Source: JAQGMJ01 sp036498945 | GTDB lineage: Bacteria > Pseudomonadota > Gammaproteobacteria > Burkholderiales > JAEUOS01 | Assembly: GCA_036498945.1 (NCBI GenBank) | Contig: DASYEQ010000101.1 | Coordinates: forward strand, 5,900 to 69,899 | Direction of reading: 5' to 3' | DNA: 64,000 bases | Shown here: piece by piece, positions 9,294 through 17,510 of the stretch | How positions within the stretch are numbered: position 1 is the first letter of the stretch | Layout of the letters: each line of letters starts with the position of its first letter | Translations under genes and position numbers: made by a program | Notes under the pieces: generated by a model | Databases searched by the model: none | What the model saw: only the letters and a program-made list of their open reading frames with translations | Told to the model about the DNA's origin: nothing

Positions 9294-9866
9294 TTAAGCG
9301 GTGTCGCGGCCACCCGTGGCGCAGGGCGCGACGAGAGCGAGGAAGTGGGCCAGGTCGGGCGTGGCGGCGCCGCGCTCCTTGCCGGTATCGTCCCAGCGGC
9401 GCACTTGCACCGCGTCGAGGGCATAGGGAACGGCTTCGAAAGCGCGCGCCTCTGCCTCGCTCATGGCGTCGCCCTGCATGGCAAGCGAGCGCTGCGACAG
9501 GCTGGAGAGACCAGCGTAGTAGGAGGCTTCGCGGCGGCAGAGATAGCGCTTGGCCTCGACGTGCAGGGCGATGGGCTGGGTGACTTCAGGGCCGAACCAG
9601 AGGCCCAGGTATTTGGCGCCGATGGCTTCGTGCACATCGTCCTCGCTAGCGGCAAACGCGGCGGCGGCGTCGCGATGCAGCAGGTGGCCGGCGTCGTGCA
9701 GCAGGGCGGCGGCGATCAGCGCGGGGGCGGCGCCGCTGGCTTCGGCCAAGGCGGCGCATTGCAGGGCGTGCTGCAACTGGGTGATCGCCTCGCCATAGAC
9801 CAGGCTGCCACGAGCGGCAAAGAGTTCGGTGATGGCCTGGTGGGCGGTAAGGTCGGCGCGGGACAT
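9294..9866 (-). CDS. HD-domain protein, PhnZ-like
   Basis: A 190-residue HD-superfamily metalloprotein. Its residues line up closely with PhnZ, the diiron oxygenase that cleaves the C-P bond of 2-amino-1-hydroxyethylphosphonate: Y24-G-E26 (SLVYGEAITQL), H33, the H57-D58 pair (LLHDAGH), H79 (DDVHEAIGAKYL) and H102 within HVEAKRYL. The family includes proteins annotated as phosphonate-degradation-associated HDIG proteins. No PhnY dioxygenase or phosphonate transporter lies nearby, so the physiological substrate is uncertain. I use the Met at 9866; the frame upstream is non-conserved and would overlap the glycosyltransferase gene. Confidence 0.8.
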   Translation of the reverse strand: MSRADLTAHQAITELFAARGSLVYGEAITQLQHALQCAALAEASGAAPALIAAALLHDAGHLLHRDAAAAFAASEDDVHEAIGAKYLGLWFGPEVTQPIALHVEAKRYLCRREASYYAGLSSLSQRSLAMQGDAMSEAEARAFEAVPYALDAVQVRRWDDTGKERGAATPDLAHFLALVAPCATGGRDTA

Positions 9867-9972
9867 GGCGGGATCAAGCGGGCGGATTGAGATAGTAAAT
9901 CGCTCATTAGGGCACAGGCGGATGACACCAATGTAACAAGCCGCCCGCCGGAGCGGCGGCGCGTCGTTCGCC

Positions 9973-11031
9973 TCAGGCGGCCACTTCGATTCGTTCGCGC
10001 GCGTCCAGCAGCTTTTCGTACAGCGCGACGTAGCCTTGCGCCATGGCCCGCGCGGAAAAGCGGCGCTCGAACACGCCGCGGATGGCCCGGCGGTCGAGCG
10101 CGCCAATGGCGGGGATGCCAGCCACGGCCTCGTCGATGCCCTCGGTGATCATGCCGGTGACGCCGTGCTCGATCACTTCGGGCACGGAGCCGCGGCGCCA
10201 GGCGATGACAGGGGTGCCGCAGGCCATGGCTTCGATCATCACCAGGCCGAAGGGCTCCGGCCAGTCGATCGGGAACAGCAGGGCGCGGGCGTTGCCGAGA
10301 AAGGTGGACTTGTCGGCATCGCCGATCTCGCCGACGAATTCGATCAGCGGGTCATCATCGATCAAGGGTGCAATCTCGCGCTCGAAGTAAGCGCGGTCGG
10401 CGGCATCGACCTTGGCGGCGATCTTCAGCTTCATGCCGGCGCGGCGGGCGATGGCGATCGCCCGCTCCGGCCCTTTTTCCGGGGCGATGCGGCCGAGGAA
10501 GGCGAGGTAGTCGCCGGCCGGGTTGGCCGGTGGGGTGAAAATCACGGGGTCGAGGCCGTGGTACACATTGCCGAACCAGTTGGCCTGGTTGAGCGGCAGG
10601 CGCTGGGCGTGCGAGATGGAGACCAGGGGGTATTCGATCCAGCGACGATAGGCTTCCGACAGGTCCTTGAGATCGAGGCGGCCGTGCAGGGTGGTGAGCG
10701 TGCGGTCGGCGTGGCGCTCGAAAAAGGGAAAGTGCAGCAGGTCGGTGTGGAAATGCAGCACGTCGAATTCGCCGGCGCGGCGGCGCAGTTCGTCGAGCAT
10801 CGAGAGGTGGCTGGCGATATCGGACTTGAGCGGGTCGGGGTCCAGGCGCAGGGCCTGGTCGCGCGACGGCACCAGGCGCGCACGGCTGATGGAGTCGGCG
10901 GAGGCGAACAGGGTGACGTCGTGGCCGAGGTCGGTGAGCGAGTTGGCGAGCGTGCCGACGACACGTTCAGTGCCGCCATACAGGCGCGGCGGCACGGCTT
11001 CGTAGAGAGGGGCGATCTGGGCGATTTTCAT
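9973..11031 (-). CDS. Glycosyltransferase family 4
   Basis: A 352-residue GT-B glycosyltransferase. The N-terminal loop PRLYGGTERVV, the interdomain LGRIAPEKGPERAI and the C-terminal EPFGLVMIEAMACGTPVIAW (EX7E motif of retaining GT4 enzymes, binding the nucleotide-sugar) are all present. It likely transfers a sugar from an NDP-sugar to a lipid, glycan or small acceptor at the cytoplasmic side. It starts at the Met at 11031. The neighbours (PhnZ-like gene about 100 bases downstream, GNAT gene upstream) give no clue to the acceptor. Confidence 0.88.
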   Translation of the reverse strand: MKIAQIAPLYEAVPPRLYGGTERVVGTLANSLTDLGHDVTLFASADSISRARLVPSRDQALRLDPDPLKSDIASHLSMLDELRRRAGEFDVLHFHTDLLHFPFFERHADRTLTTLHGRLDLKDLSEAYRRWIEYPLVSISHAQRLPLNQANWFGNVYHGLDPVIFTPPANPAGDYLAFLGRIAPEKGPERAIAIARRAGMKLKIAAKVDAADRAYFEREIAPLIDDDPLIEFVGEIGDADKSTFLGNARALLFPIDWPEPFGLVMIEAMACGTPVIAWRRGSVPEVIEHGVTGMITEGIDEAVAGIPAIGALDRRAIRGVFERRFSARAMAQGYVALYEKLLDARERIEVAA

Positions 11032-11240
11032 GCGACTGCGTCCTTCACTTGCATTGGGCAACAGCGGGCTGGCGCGGCGCATGGCCGCGGGCGGCTACTT
11101 GGCGGGAGGTTTCTGCTCCGGATGTGTTGATGCGGCACATCTGGGGCGCCGTCTTGTCTACCAGCCTGTGGCCTGCCGGGAGTGGGACAGACGATAGCCG
11201 CTGCCGGCGGGCAACGTCTGTCAGGCGTCCGCTGACAACG

Positions 11241-11741
11241 CTAATCTGCTTCGGGCGGGCGCGGAGCCAGACCGAGGGCGAGGAACAGCGTGCCGGGCAC
11301 CGGGTTGTAGGTATAGGGCGCGATCTCGCGAAAACCGAGGTCGGTGTAGAGATGCACGGCGGCGGCCATGCGCGGCAGGGTGTCGAGGCAGATGCTGCGG
11401 TAGCCCAAGGCCCGCGCTTCGGCGCAGATGCGCTCGGCCATGACCCGTCCGAGGCCGGCGCCGCGCGCGGCCGGGCGCAGGTAGAGGCGCTTCATTTCGC
11501 AAGCACCCTCCCCGATCGGGCGCAGGGCGACGCAGCCCAAGGGTTCGCCGGCGCCTGCTTCGCCTGGCCAAGCCAGCAGCAGGCGCCCGGCGGGCGCGGC
11601 GTACCTTCCGGGCAGGTTGGCCAGCTCGTTTTCGAAATCCTGGAAAGAAAGGTCGATGGCGAGCCACGCAGCGTATTCGCGGAACAAGCCGCACACGGCG
11701 GCGGCATCGCGCGGGTATTCGGCAGGGGCGAGAGTCGGCAT
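11241..11741 (-). CDS. GNAT-family N-acetyltransferase
   Basis: A 166-residue acetyltransferase of the GNAT fold. The acetyl-CoA pyrophosphate loop is visible as RPAARGAGLGRVMAE (motif A, R/Q-X-X-G-X-G/A), preceded by the strand EMKRLYLRP and followed by the ICLDTLPRMAAAVHLYTDLGF segment (motif B). Single domain, no signal peptide. The acceptor amine is not predictable. It is separated from the glycosyltransferase by about 210 bases and transcribed away from the kai operon. Confidence 0.88.
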   Translation of the reverse strand: MPTLAPAEYPRDAAAVCGLFREYAAWLAIDLSFQDFENELANLPGRYAAPAGRLLLAWPGEAGAGEPLGCVALRPIGEGACEMKRLYLRPAARGAGLGRVMAERICAEARALGYRSICLDTLPRMAAAVHLYTDLGFREIAPYTYNPVPGTLFLALGLAPRPPEAD

Positions 11742-11939
11742 GCAGCGATTCTAGCCGGTCGGCATTTGTCAGCCATTTCCTACAGCACGGTCGGATCGTC
11801 GCCGATAGGTGACAAAACACCCCTATGCGAACCTACGCATCAGATTCATTCGCCGCCGGTCGGCGCTTGCAGGGGGAGCCTTGGCTAATCTGGCCCAGAT
11901 AAGCGGGAACGCCGGCCCGCAAGCGCAAATCTGCATTTC

Positions 11940-13691
11940 ATGACCATACAATTGAGGGAACGGGAATTGGCCACGAAGAAGCTGACCCCCAACAAGTCTT
12001 ACCAACTCGAAAAATCAGCCACCGGTATTTCCGGCATGGACGAAATCACCGAAGGCGGCCTGCCGGCGCGGCGACCGACCCTGGTGTGCGGCTCGGCTGG
12101 TTCTGGCAAGACCATGTTCGCCATGGAATTCCTGGTGCGCGGCGCCACGGAATTCGGCGAGCCGGGCGTGATGATGATGTTCGAGGAGAGCGCGGGCGAA
12201 CTCACCACCAACATGCGCTCGCTGGGTTTTGATCTCGACGATCTGGTGCGCAAGAAAAAGCTGGTGATGGACTATGTCTACATCGAGCGCAGCGAAATCG
12301 AGGAAACCGGCGACTATGACCTCGAGGGCCTGTTCATCCGCTTAGGCCACGCGATCGATTCGATCGGCGCCAAGCGCGTGGTGATCGACACCCTGGAAGC
12401 GCTGTTCTCCGGCTTCGACAGCGAGGCAATCCTGCGCGCCGAATTGCGCCGCCTGTTCCGCTGGCTCAAGGACAAGGGAATGACCACGGTCATCACCGGC
12501 GAGCGCGGCGAGGCGTCCCTCACGCGCTATGGGCTGGAAGAGTACGTGGCCGACTGCGTGATCCTGCTGGATCACCGCGTGGTGGAGGAAGTCTCGACGC
12601 GGCGCCTGCGCGTGATCAAGTATCGCGGCACCACCCACGGCACCAACGAGTATCCCTTCATGATCGGCGCCGGCGGCTTCTCCGTGCTACCGATCACCTC
12701 CCTCACGCTGGACCACCAGGTATCCAGCCAGCGTGTCGGCACCGGCATCGCCAAGCTGGACGCGATGTTCGGCGGCAAGGGCTGGTTCCGCGGCTCCTCC
12801 ATCCTGATCTCGGGGGCGCCGGGCACAGGCAAGAGCAGCATGGGGGCGCTGTTCGCGAATTCCGCCTGCGCGCGCGGCGAGCGCACGGTGATCTTCGGCT
12901 TCGAGGAATCGGCCAGCCAGATCGTGCGCAACATGCGCTCCATCGGCATCGACCTGCAACGCTGGATCGACGCCGGGCTGTTGCAGATACACGCCTCGCG
13001 TCCCACCCTGTTCGGGCTGGAGCAGCATCTGATGAAGATGTATGAGACCGTCATCCGGTACAAACCGAAAAACGTGGTGGTGGACCCGATCAGCAATCTT
13101 TCCTTCGACCACAACACCGCCGGCTTCAAGCCGACGCTGATGCGCCTGATCGATTTCCTGAAGATGCACGGCATCACGGGAGTGTTCACCAACCTGACGA
13201 CGGACGGGCCGATCGCTCTCGCCGAAGGCAGCACCGGGGTTTCTTCGCTGATGGATACCTGGGTGCTGGTGTCCAACCTGCAGGGCAACGCGGAACGCAC
13301 GCGCGCGATCCAGATCCTGAAATCGCGCGGCATGCCGCACTCCAACCAGATCCGCGAATTCGTCATGACCCACAAGGGCCTGGACATCATCGACATCTTC
13401 CGCACCGGCCGCGGCGCGCTCACCGGCAGTGCGCGCGTTCAGGAGCAGGAGCGGCGCACGGCGCGCGCCGTACGCCTGGCCGACGGCAGCAGCATCTTCG
13501 GCCCAGGCGGCGAGCGCGCGCGCATGCTGGAGGCGCAGATGGCGCTGATGCAGGAGGAACTGGATATCGAGACCTCCCAGCAAGAGGGTGGGCGCCGCCG
13601 CGACGACGCCGCGGGGCGCGCCGCAGAGCCGGCCGGGAAGGCAACCATGAAAAAGGCGGCGCGCGCCGCGCAAGGAAAACGCCGTGGCTAG
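11940..13691 (+). CDS. kaiC: KaiC-type double RecA ATPase (circadian clock homologue)
   Basis: A 583-residue KaiC homologue with two RecA-like domains. CI carries Walker A GSAGSGKT at 51-58 and the catalytic Glu pair in MFEESAGE; CII carries Walker A GAPGTGKSS near 292 and FGFEESASQI. The phosphorylation site of cyanobacterial KaiC (Ser-Thr) aligns with S435-S436 in GVSSLMDTW, so both acceptors are serines. The C-terminus is extended by roughly 60 basic, low-complexity residues. A TTG at 11967 preceded by GAGGGAACGGGAA is an alternative, better supported start that would remove nine residues. It heads an operon with two kaiB genes and a hybrid kinase; no kaiA is visible. Confidence 0.95.
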   Translation: MTIQLRERELATKKLTPNKSYQLEKSATGISGMDEITEGGLPARRPTLVCGSAGSGKTMFAMEFLVRGATEFGEPGVMMMFEESAGELTTNMRSLGFDLDDLVRKKKLVMDYVYIERSEIEETGDYDLEGLFIRLGHAIDSIGAKRVVIDTLEALFSGFDSEAILRAELRRLFRWLKDKGMTTVITGERGEASLTRYGLEEYVADCVILLDHRVVEEVSTRRLRVIKYRGTTHGTNEYPFMIGAGGFSVLPITSLTLDHQVSSQRVGTGIAKLDAMFGGKGWFRGSSILISGAPGTGKSSMGALFANSACARGERTVIFGFEESASQIVRNMRSIGIDLQRWIDAGLLQIHASRPTLFGLEQHLMKMYETVIRYKPKNVVVDPISNLSFDHNTAGFKPTLMRLIDFLKMHGITGVFTNLTTDGPIALAEGSTGVSSLMDTWVLVSNLQGNAERTRAIQILKSRGMPHSNQIREFVMTHKGLDIIDIFRTGRGALTGSARVQEQERRTARAVRLADGSSIFGPGGERARMLEAQMALMQEELDIETSQQEGGRRRDDAAGRAAEPAGKATMKKAARAAQGKRRG

Positions 13692-14007
13692 CCGAAAATC
13701 CGCCGAGGCGAAGGCAAAAGCCGAATGGAACCTGCGCCTGTATGTGGCCGGGCAGACCGAGCGCTCGATGGCCGCGCTTTCCAACCTGCGCAAGATCTGC
13801 GAGGAGTACCTGGCCGGGCACTACGACATCGAGGTGATCGACCTCCTGGTGAACCCGCGCCTGGCGGCGGGTGACCAGATCCTCGCCGTACCCACGCTGG
13901 TGCGCAAGCTGCCCGAGCCGATCAAGAAGATCATCGGCGACCTCTCGAACGAGGAACGGGTGCTGGTGGGCCTGGACATCAAGCCGGCCACCAAGGCCGG
14001 AAAGTAA
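13684..14007 (+). CDS. kaiB: KaiB, canonical-type
   Basis: A 107-residue KaiB homologue starting with GTG and overlapping the kaiC end by eight bases, implying coupled translation. The core closely follows cyanobacterial KaiB: LRLYVAGQT at the first strand, YDIEVIDLLVNP, ILAVPTLVRKLPEPIKKIIGDLS and VLVGLDI. In cyanobacteria KaiB switches fold and binds the KaiC CI ring to sequester KaiA and trigger output kinases. Here KaiA is absent, so a hourglass-type or stress-timer function is more likely than a self-sustained oscillator; that is inference from other bacterial Kai systems. Confidence 0.93.
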   Translation: MASRKSAEAKAKAEWNLRLYVAGQTERSMAALSNLRKICEEYLAGHYDIEVIDLLVNPRLAAGDQILAVPTLVRKLPEPIKKIIGDLSNEERVLVGLDIKPATKAGK

Positions 14008-14029
14008 GCGCCGCAAGGCGCGGAGACGC

Positions 14030-14338
14030 ATGGCGGGAAAAACGGAACAAAAACGCTACCGCCTGAGTCTGTATGTGATCGGCGCGACGCCGCATTCGGC
14101 GCGCGCCATCGTCAACCTGCGCCGTATCTGCGAGGAACATGCGCCGGGCGAATATGAATTGAGAGTGGTCGACGTGACACACAACCCGCAAGCGGCGAAG
14201 GAACACCAGATCGTCGCCACGCCGACCTTGATTCGCGAGGCACCGCTGCCCCTGCAGCGCCTGGTGGGCGACATGTCGCGCGATGAGGTGGTGGCCAGGC
14301 GCCTGGGCCTGCCGCCGCGCGAAGGAAAGCCGTCGTGA
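14030..14338 (+). CDS. KaiB, diverged second copy
   Basis: A 102-residue KaiB-family protein with a GGAG ribosome-binding site before the ATG at 14030. It keeps the thioredoxin-like KaiB core (LSLYVIGATPHSARAIVNL, VVDVTHNP, IVATPTLIREAPLPLQRLVGDMS) but differs from the first copy through most of the surface and in the C-terminal strand, where GLD is replaced by RRLGLP. Its stop overlaps the start of the downstream kinase by four bases. The two copies may bind different partners (KaiC versus the kinase), or compete for one; neither is shown by the sequence. Confidence 0.92.
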   Translation: MAGKTEQKRYRLSLYVIGATPHSARAIVNLRRICEEHAPGEYELRVVDVTHNPQAAKEHQIVATPTLIREAPLPLQRLVGDMSRDEVVARRLGLPPREGKPS

Positions 14339-16389
14339 GCCAGACTGTCATATCCGCCGACCCTACCGCCGAACTGGCGCGCCTGCGCGAGGAAAACGCC
14401 GGCCTGCGCGAGCGCATGGAGGAGGCGGAAGACACCTTGCGCGCGCTGCGCAACAACGAGATCGACGCGATCGTCGTCGGCGAGAGCATCTATACGCTGG
14501 TGGGCGCGAATGCGACCGCCAACCGCATGCGCGGCGAGGTGCTGACGCAGATGGAAGACGCGGTGGTGGCCACCGACCTCGAAGGCCGCGTGATCTACAT
14601 GAACCCGGCGGCCGAGCGCCAGTACGGGCGCGCGGCCAACGCCGTCCTCGGCCTGCCGGCCGAGCGCTTGTATACGCACATGTGGCTGTCGGACGACGAT
14701 CACGCGCAAAGCCGGGCGGCGCTGGCCGCGGGAGACGCCTGGCGCGGCAAGGTAAAGCACCGCTTGCCGGATGGACACGAACTGCAACTCGAATGTACCT
14801 TGAGCTGCATGGCCGATGGCGACGGCGGGCGCACCGGTTATCTCAGCGTGCTGCGCGACGTCACCGCGCGCGCGCAGGCCGAAGCGGCCCTGGCCGACAG
14901 CCAGCAGCTGCTGCAGTTCTCGATGGAGTCGGCGCGCATCGGCTTGTGGACCATGGACGTGGAAAGCGGGCTCGCCACCGGTTCCGACCTGCATGCGGCC
15001 TGTTTCGGCTATTCGCGCCGCGTCGGCAACTGGAGCGGCGAGCGCTTCCTCGCGCATGTGCACCCGGACGACCGCGAGCATGTCGAATCGGTGCGCCGCC
15101 AGGCGGTGGAGCGCGCCGGTGACTTTCATTTCGAATGCCGCGTGGTGTGGCCGGACCATAGCATCCACTGGATCGAGGTGCACGGCAACACCCTGCTGCG
15201 CAACGGCGAGCCGGCGCGCATGGCGGGTATCGTCAGCGACATCACGCGGCGCCGGCAGGCCGACGAGGCGCTGCGCGAGGCCGACCGCCAAAAGGACGAG
15301 TTCCTCGCCACCCTGGCGCACGAACTGCGTAACCCGCTGGCGCCGATCCGCACCGCCGCCCACGTGCTGGCCTCCAAGCGCCTCACGCCCGAGGTGCACG
15401 ACAAGAGCGTCGCCATCATCAGCCGACAAGTGAGCCACATGGCGCGCCTGCTCGACGACCTGCTGGACATCGCGCGCATCACGCGCAAGCGCCTGACCCT
15501 GCAGAAGGATTACATCGACCTGCGTAGCGCCGCCGAGACCGGCATCGAAGCCTCGCGCGCGGCCATCGAGGGCAAGCGCCACCACCTGGTGGTGGAAATG
15601 CCGCCGACGCCGATCCGCCTGGAGGCGGACCCGGTGCGGGTGGCGCAGATCGTTTCCAACCTGCTCAACAACGCGGCCAAGTATTCGAACGCCGGCGCCA
15701 CCATCACCGTCAGCGTGCGGCGCACCGACGGCCACGGCGAACTGGTGGTGAAGGATACCGGCATCGGCATGAGCCCCGAAGCGCTGAAATCGGTATTCAC
15801 CATGTTCGCCCAGGAAGAGACGGTGCTGGACCGCTCGGAAGGCGGCCTGGGCATCGGACTGGCGCTGGTGCGCGGCCTGGCCGAATTGCACAACGGCAGC
15901 GTCAGCGCCATCAGCCCGGGGCTGGGCCGGGGCTCGACATTCGTGGTGCGCTTTCCGGTGTCGGAAAAAGCGGCGGCGCGCGTCCCCCCCGTAGCCGAGG
16001 CGCAGGCCAGCGACGAGTCGCAGCCGGGGCTGCGCATCCTGATTGCCGACGACAATCACGACGCCGCCGACAGCATGGCCACCCTTTTGCGCCTGCTTGG
16101 CCACGACGTACTGGTGGCCGGCGACGGCGTCGCCGCCTTCGAGATGGCGCGCGATGCGTATCCGCAGGTGATGCTGCTGGACATCGGCATGCCGGGCCTG
16201 AACGGCTACGAACTGGCGCACAAGCTGCGCCAGGAAGCCTGGGGCCGCAACGTGCTGCTGATCGCCGCCACCGGCTGGGGCCAGGACGAAGACAAGGCAC
16301 GCGCCACTGCCGCCGGCTTCAATGCGCACCTCACCAAACCCTTCAATCCGGATGCGCTGAATACGCTGATCCGGGAGTGGGGAGCCTAG
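14335..16389 (+). CDS. Hybrid sensor histidine kinase (PAS-PAS-HisKA-HATPase-REC), Kai-linked
   Basis: A 684-residue soluble hybrid kinase starting with GTG, overlapping kaiB2. The order is: N-terminal coiled coil (LARLREENAGLRERMEEAED), PAS1 (about 65-180), PAS2 (about 185-310), H-box FLATLAHELRNPLAPI, N-box IVSNLLNNAAKYS, ATP-lid motifs (DTGIGMS, GGLGIGLALV), then a complete receiver (IADDN, LLDIGMPG with the phospho-Asp, AATG, LTKPF). No membrane segment is seen. Its position as last gene of the kaiC-kaiB-kaiB operon suggests it reads out KaiC/KaiB state in the way SasA or CikA do in cyanobacteria, although it has no KaiB-like N-terminal domain. There is no separate DNA-binding response regulator here. 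Confidence 0.92.
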   Translation: MSQTVISADPTAELARLREENAGLRERMEEAEDTLRALRNNEIDAIVVGESIYTLVGANATANRMRGEVLTQMEDAVVATDLEGRVIYMNPAAERQYGRAANAVLGLPAERLYTHMWLSDDDHAQSRAALAAGDAWRGKVKHRLPDGHELQLECTLSCMADGDGGRTGYLSVLRDVTARAQAEAALADSQQLLQFSMESARIGLWTMDVESGLATGSDLHAACFGYSRRVGNWSGERFLAHVHPDDREHVESVRRQAVERAGDFHFECRVVWPDHSIHWIEVHGNTLLRNGEPARMAGIVSDITRRRQADEALREADRQKDEFLATLAHELRNPLAPIRTAAHVLASKRLTPEVHDKSVAIISRQVSHMARLLDDLLDIARITRKRLTLQKDYIDLRSAAETGIEASRAAIEGKRHHLVVEMPPTPIRLEADPVRVAQIVSNLLNNAAKYSNAGATITVSVRRTDGHGELVVKDTGIGMSPEALKSVFTMFAQEETVLDRSEGGLGIGLALVRGLAELHNGSVSAISPGLGRGSTFVVRFPVSEKAAARVPPVAEAQASDESQPGLRILIADDNHDAADSMATLLRLLGHDVLVAGDGVAAFEMARDAYPQVMLLDIGMPGLNGYELAHKLRQEAWGRNVLLIAATGWGQDEDKARATAAGFNAHLTKPFNPDALNTLIREWGA

Positions 16390-16600
16390 GAAGGACAGTC
16401 GAGCCGTGCTTGACGCGCAGCGCCGGGCGCGGGCGTGCGAGCACCTGGCGTATGGGCGAAGCTTGCGACGCGCGGCAGCCCTTCCGGTAAAAGCGCTACG
16501 ATCCGATCGAACCAAGCCTCCGATCGGCACTCCAAGCCGCAATTCGCATACCGCACCTCTTGCACGGCGAGCCGGCGCAGCAACTTCCCTGCGAATCACG

Positions 16601-17362
16601 ATGACCCCAGCCTCCCGTGCCCGCCTGCTTGCAGCCTTGTGCTCCCTGGCCGTGAGCGCCGCCCGCGCTTCGGGCGGCCCGCCGATGTTCACCGACGACC
16701 CCGGCACGCCGGGAAACGGCAACTGGGAAATCAATGTCGCCGCGGTCAGCAGCCATGCGGACGGCGTGAGCAGCCACCAATTGCCGCTGGTGGACGCGAA
16801 CTATGGCGTCAGCGACCGGCTGCAATTGAAGCTGGAGATGCCCTGGCAGTTGCAGCAGCAGCCGGGTGGCGCCTATCAGGGCGGCGCCGGCAACGCGCTG
16901 GCGGGAGTCAAATGGCGCTTTTACGACGGTGGCGAAAAAGCCTGGCAGGTATCGACCTATCCGCAGATCGAATTCCGCACGCCGCTTTCCAATCTCAACC
17001 ACAACGACCTCGCGGATCACGGCGTGAGCCGGCTACTGCCGCTGGAATTCGTGCGTGGCTTCGAGGGTTTCGACATCAATTTTGACGTCGGTCGCTGGTT
17101 TCGCCCGGCAGACCAGGTCGATACCTGGATCGGCGGCGTCGCAGTGACACGCGAAGTGAAACAAGGCTTCGAGCTGATCGCGGAAATCCACGACGAGAGG
17201 GCGACGCACACCTCGGCAGATGAGCTGCTCCTCAACTTCGGCGCGCGCTACGATTTCTCGCCGCGCTACACCCTGCTGCTTTCAGCCGGGCGGGATTTGC
17301 ACAACAGCCTGGGCAGCAGGAATACCCTGCTTTCCTATGTCGGCTTGCAGATCCACTACTAA
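16601..17362 (+). CDS. Predicted outer-membrane beta-barrel protein (transporter-like)
   Basis: A 253-residue exported protein. A signal peptide (ARLLAALCSLAVSAARA) precedes GGPPMFTDDPGTPGNGNWEINVA, a start typical of a family of outer-membrane proteins loosely annotated as transporters. Alternating amphipathic strands (for example LQLKLEMPWQLQ, YTLLLSAGRDL) and a C-terminal aromatic residue (LQIHY) fit a small beta-barrel. The start is the ATG at 16601; the frame continues upstream without signal-peptide character. No ligand can be named. It stands alone between the kai operon and maeB. Confidence 0.75.
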   Translation: MTPASRARLLAALCSLAVSAARASGGPPMFTDDPGTPGNGNWEINVAAVSSHADGVSSHQLPLVDANYGVSDRLQLKLEMPWQLQQQPGGAYQGGAGNALAGVKWRFYDGGEKAWQVSTYPQIEFRTPLSNLNHNDLADHGVSRLLPLEFVRGFEGFDINFDVGRWFRPADQVDTWIGGVAVTREVKQGFELIAEIHDERATHTSADELLLNFGARYDFSPRYTLLLSAGRDLHNSLGSRNTLLSYVGLQIHY

Positions 17363-17460
17363 CCCGGCTGCGGTGGCGCAGAAATACTGCGGCGCAAACG
17401 AACGATCTCTCACCGATGGGGATCGTCCCATCGTATTCGCGTCAGCCATCAGCGCACGGC

Positions 17461-17492
17461 GGAAAAAGAAACGCCGCGCCTAGGGCGCGGCG
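17461..17492 (-). terminator. Intrinsic terminator of maeB
   Basis: A nine-base-pair stem (17472-17480 with 17484-17492) followed on the minus strand by TTTCTTTTT, 19 bases after the maeB stop. Confidence 0.85.
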
Positions 17493-17510
17493 GATCCGGA
17501 AAACGCTCGT

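Noticed and set aside
11049..11888. Plus-strand open frame between the glycosyltransferase and kaiC
   Set aside because: Mostly the shadow of the GNAT gene; no start signal.
11940..16389. Search for a kaiA-like gene in or beside the kai operon
   Set aside because: No frame with KaiA features was found in the surrounding region.
14056..16734. Long minus-strand open frame opposite kaiB2 and the Kai-linked kinase
   Set aside because: GC-rich shadow frame; composition rich in H/R/A/G without domains, and the plus-strand genes have clear motifs.
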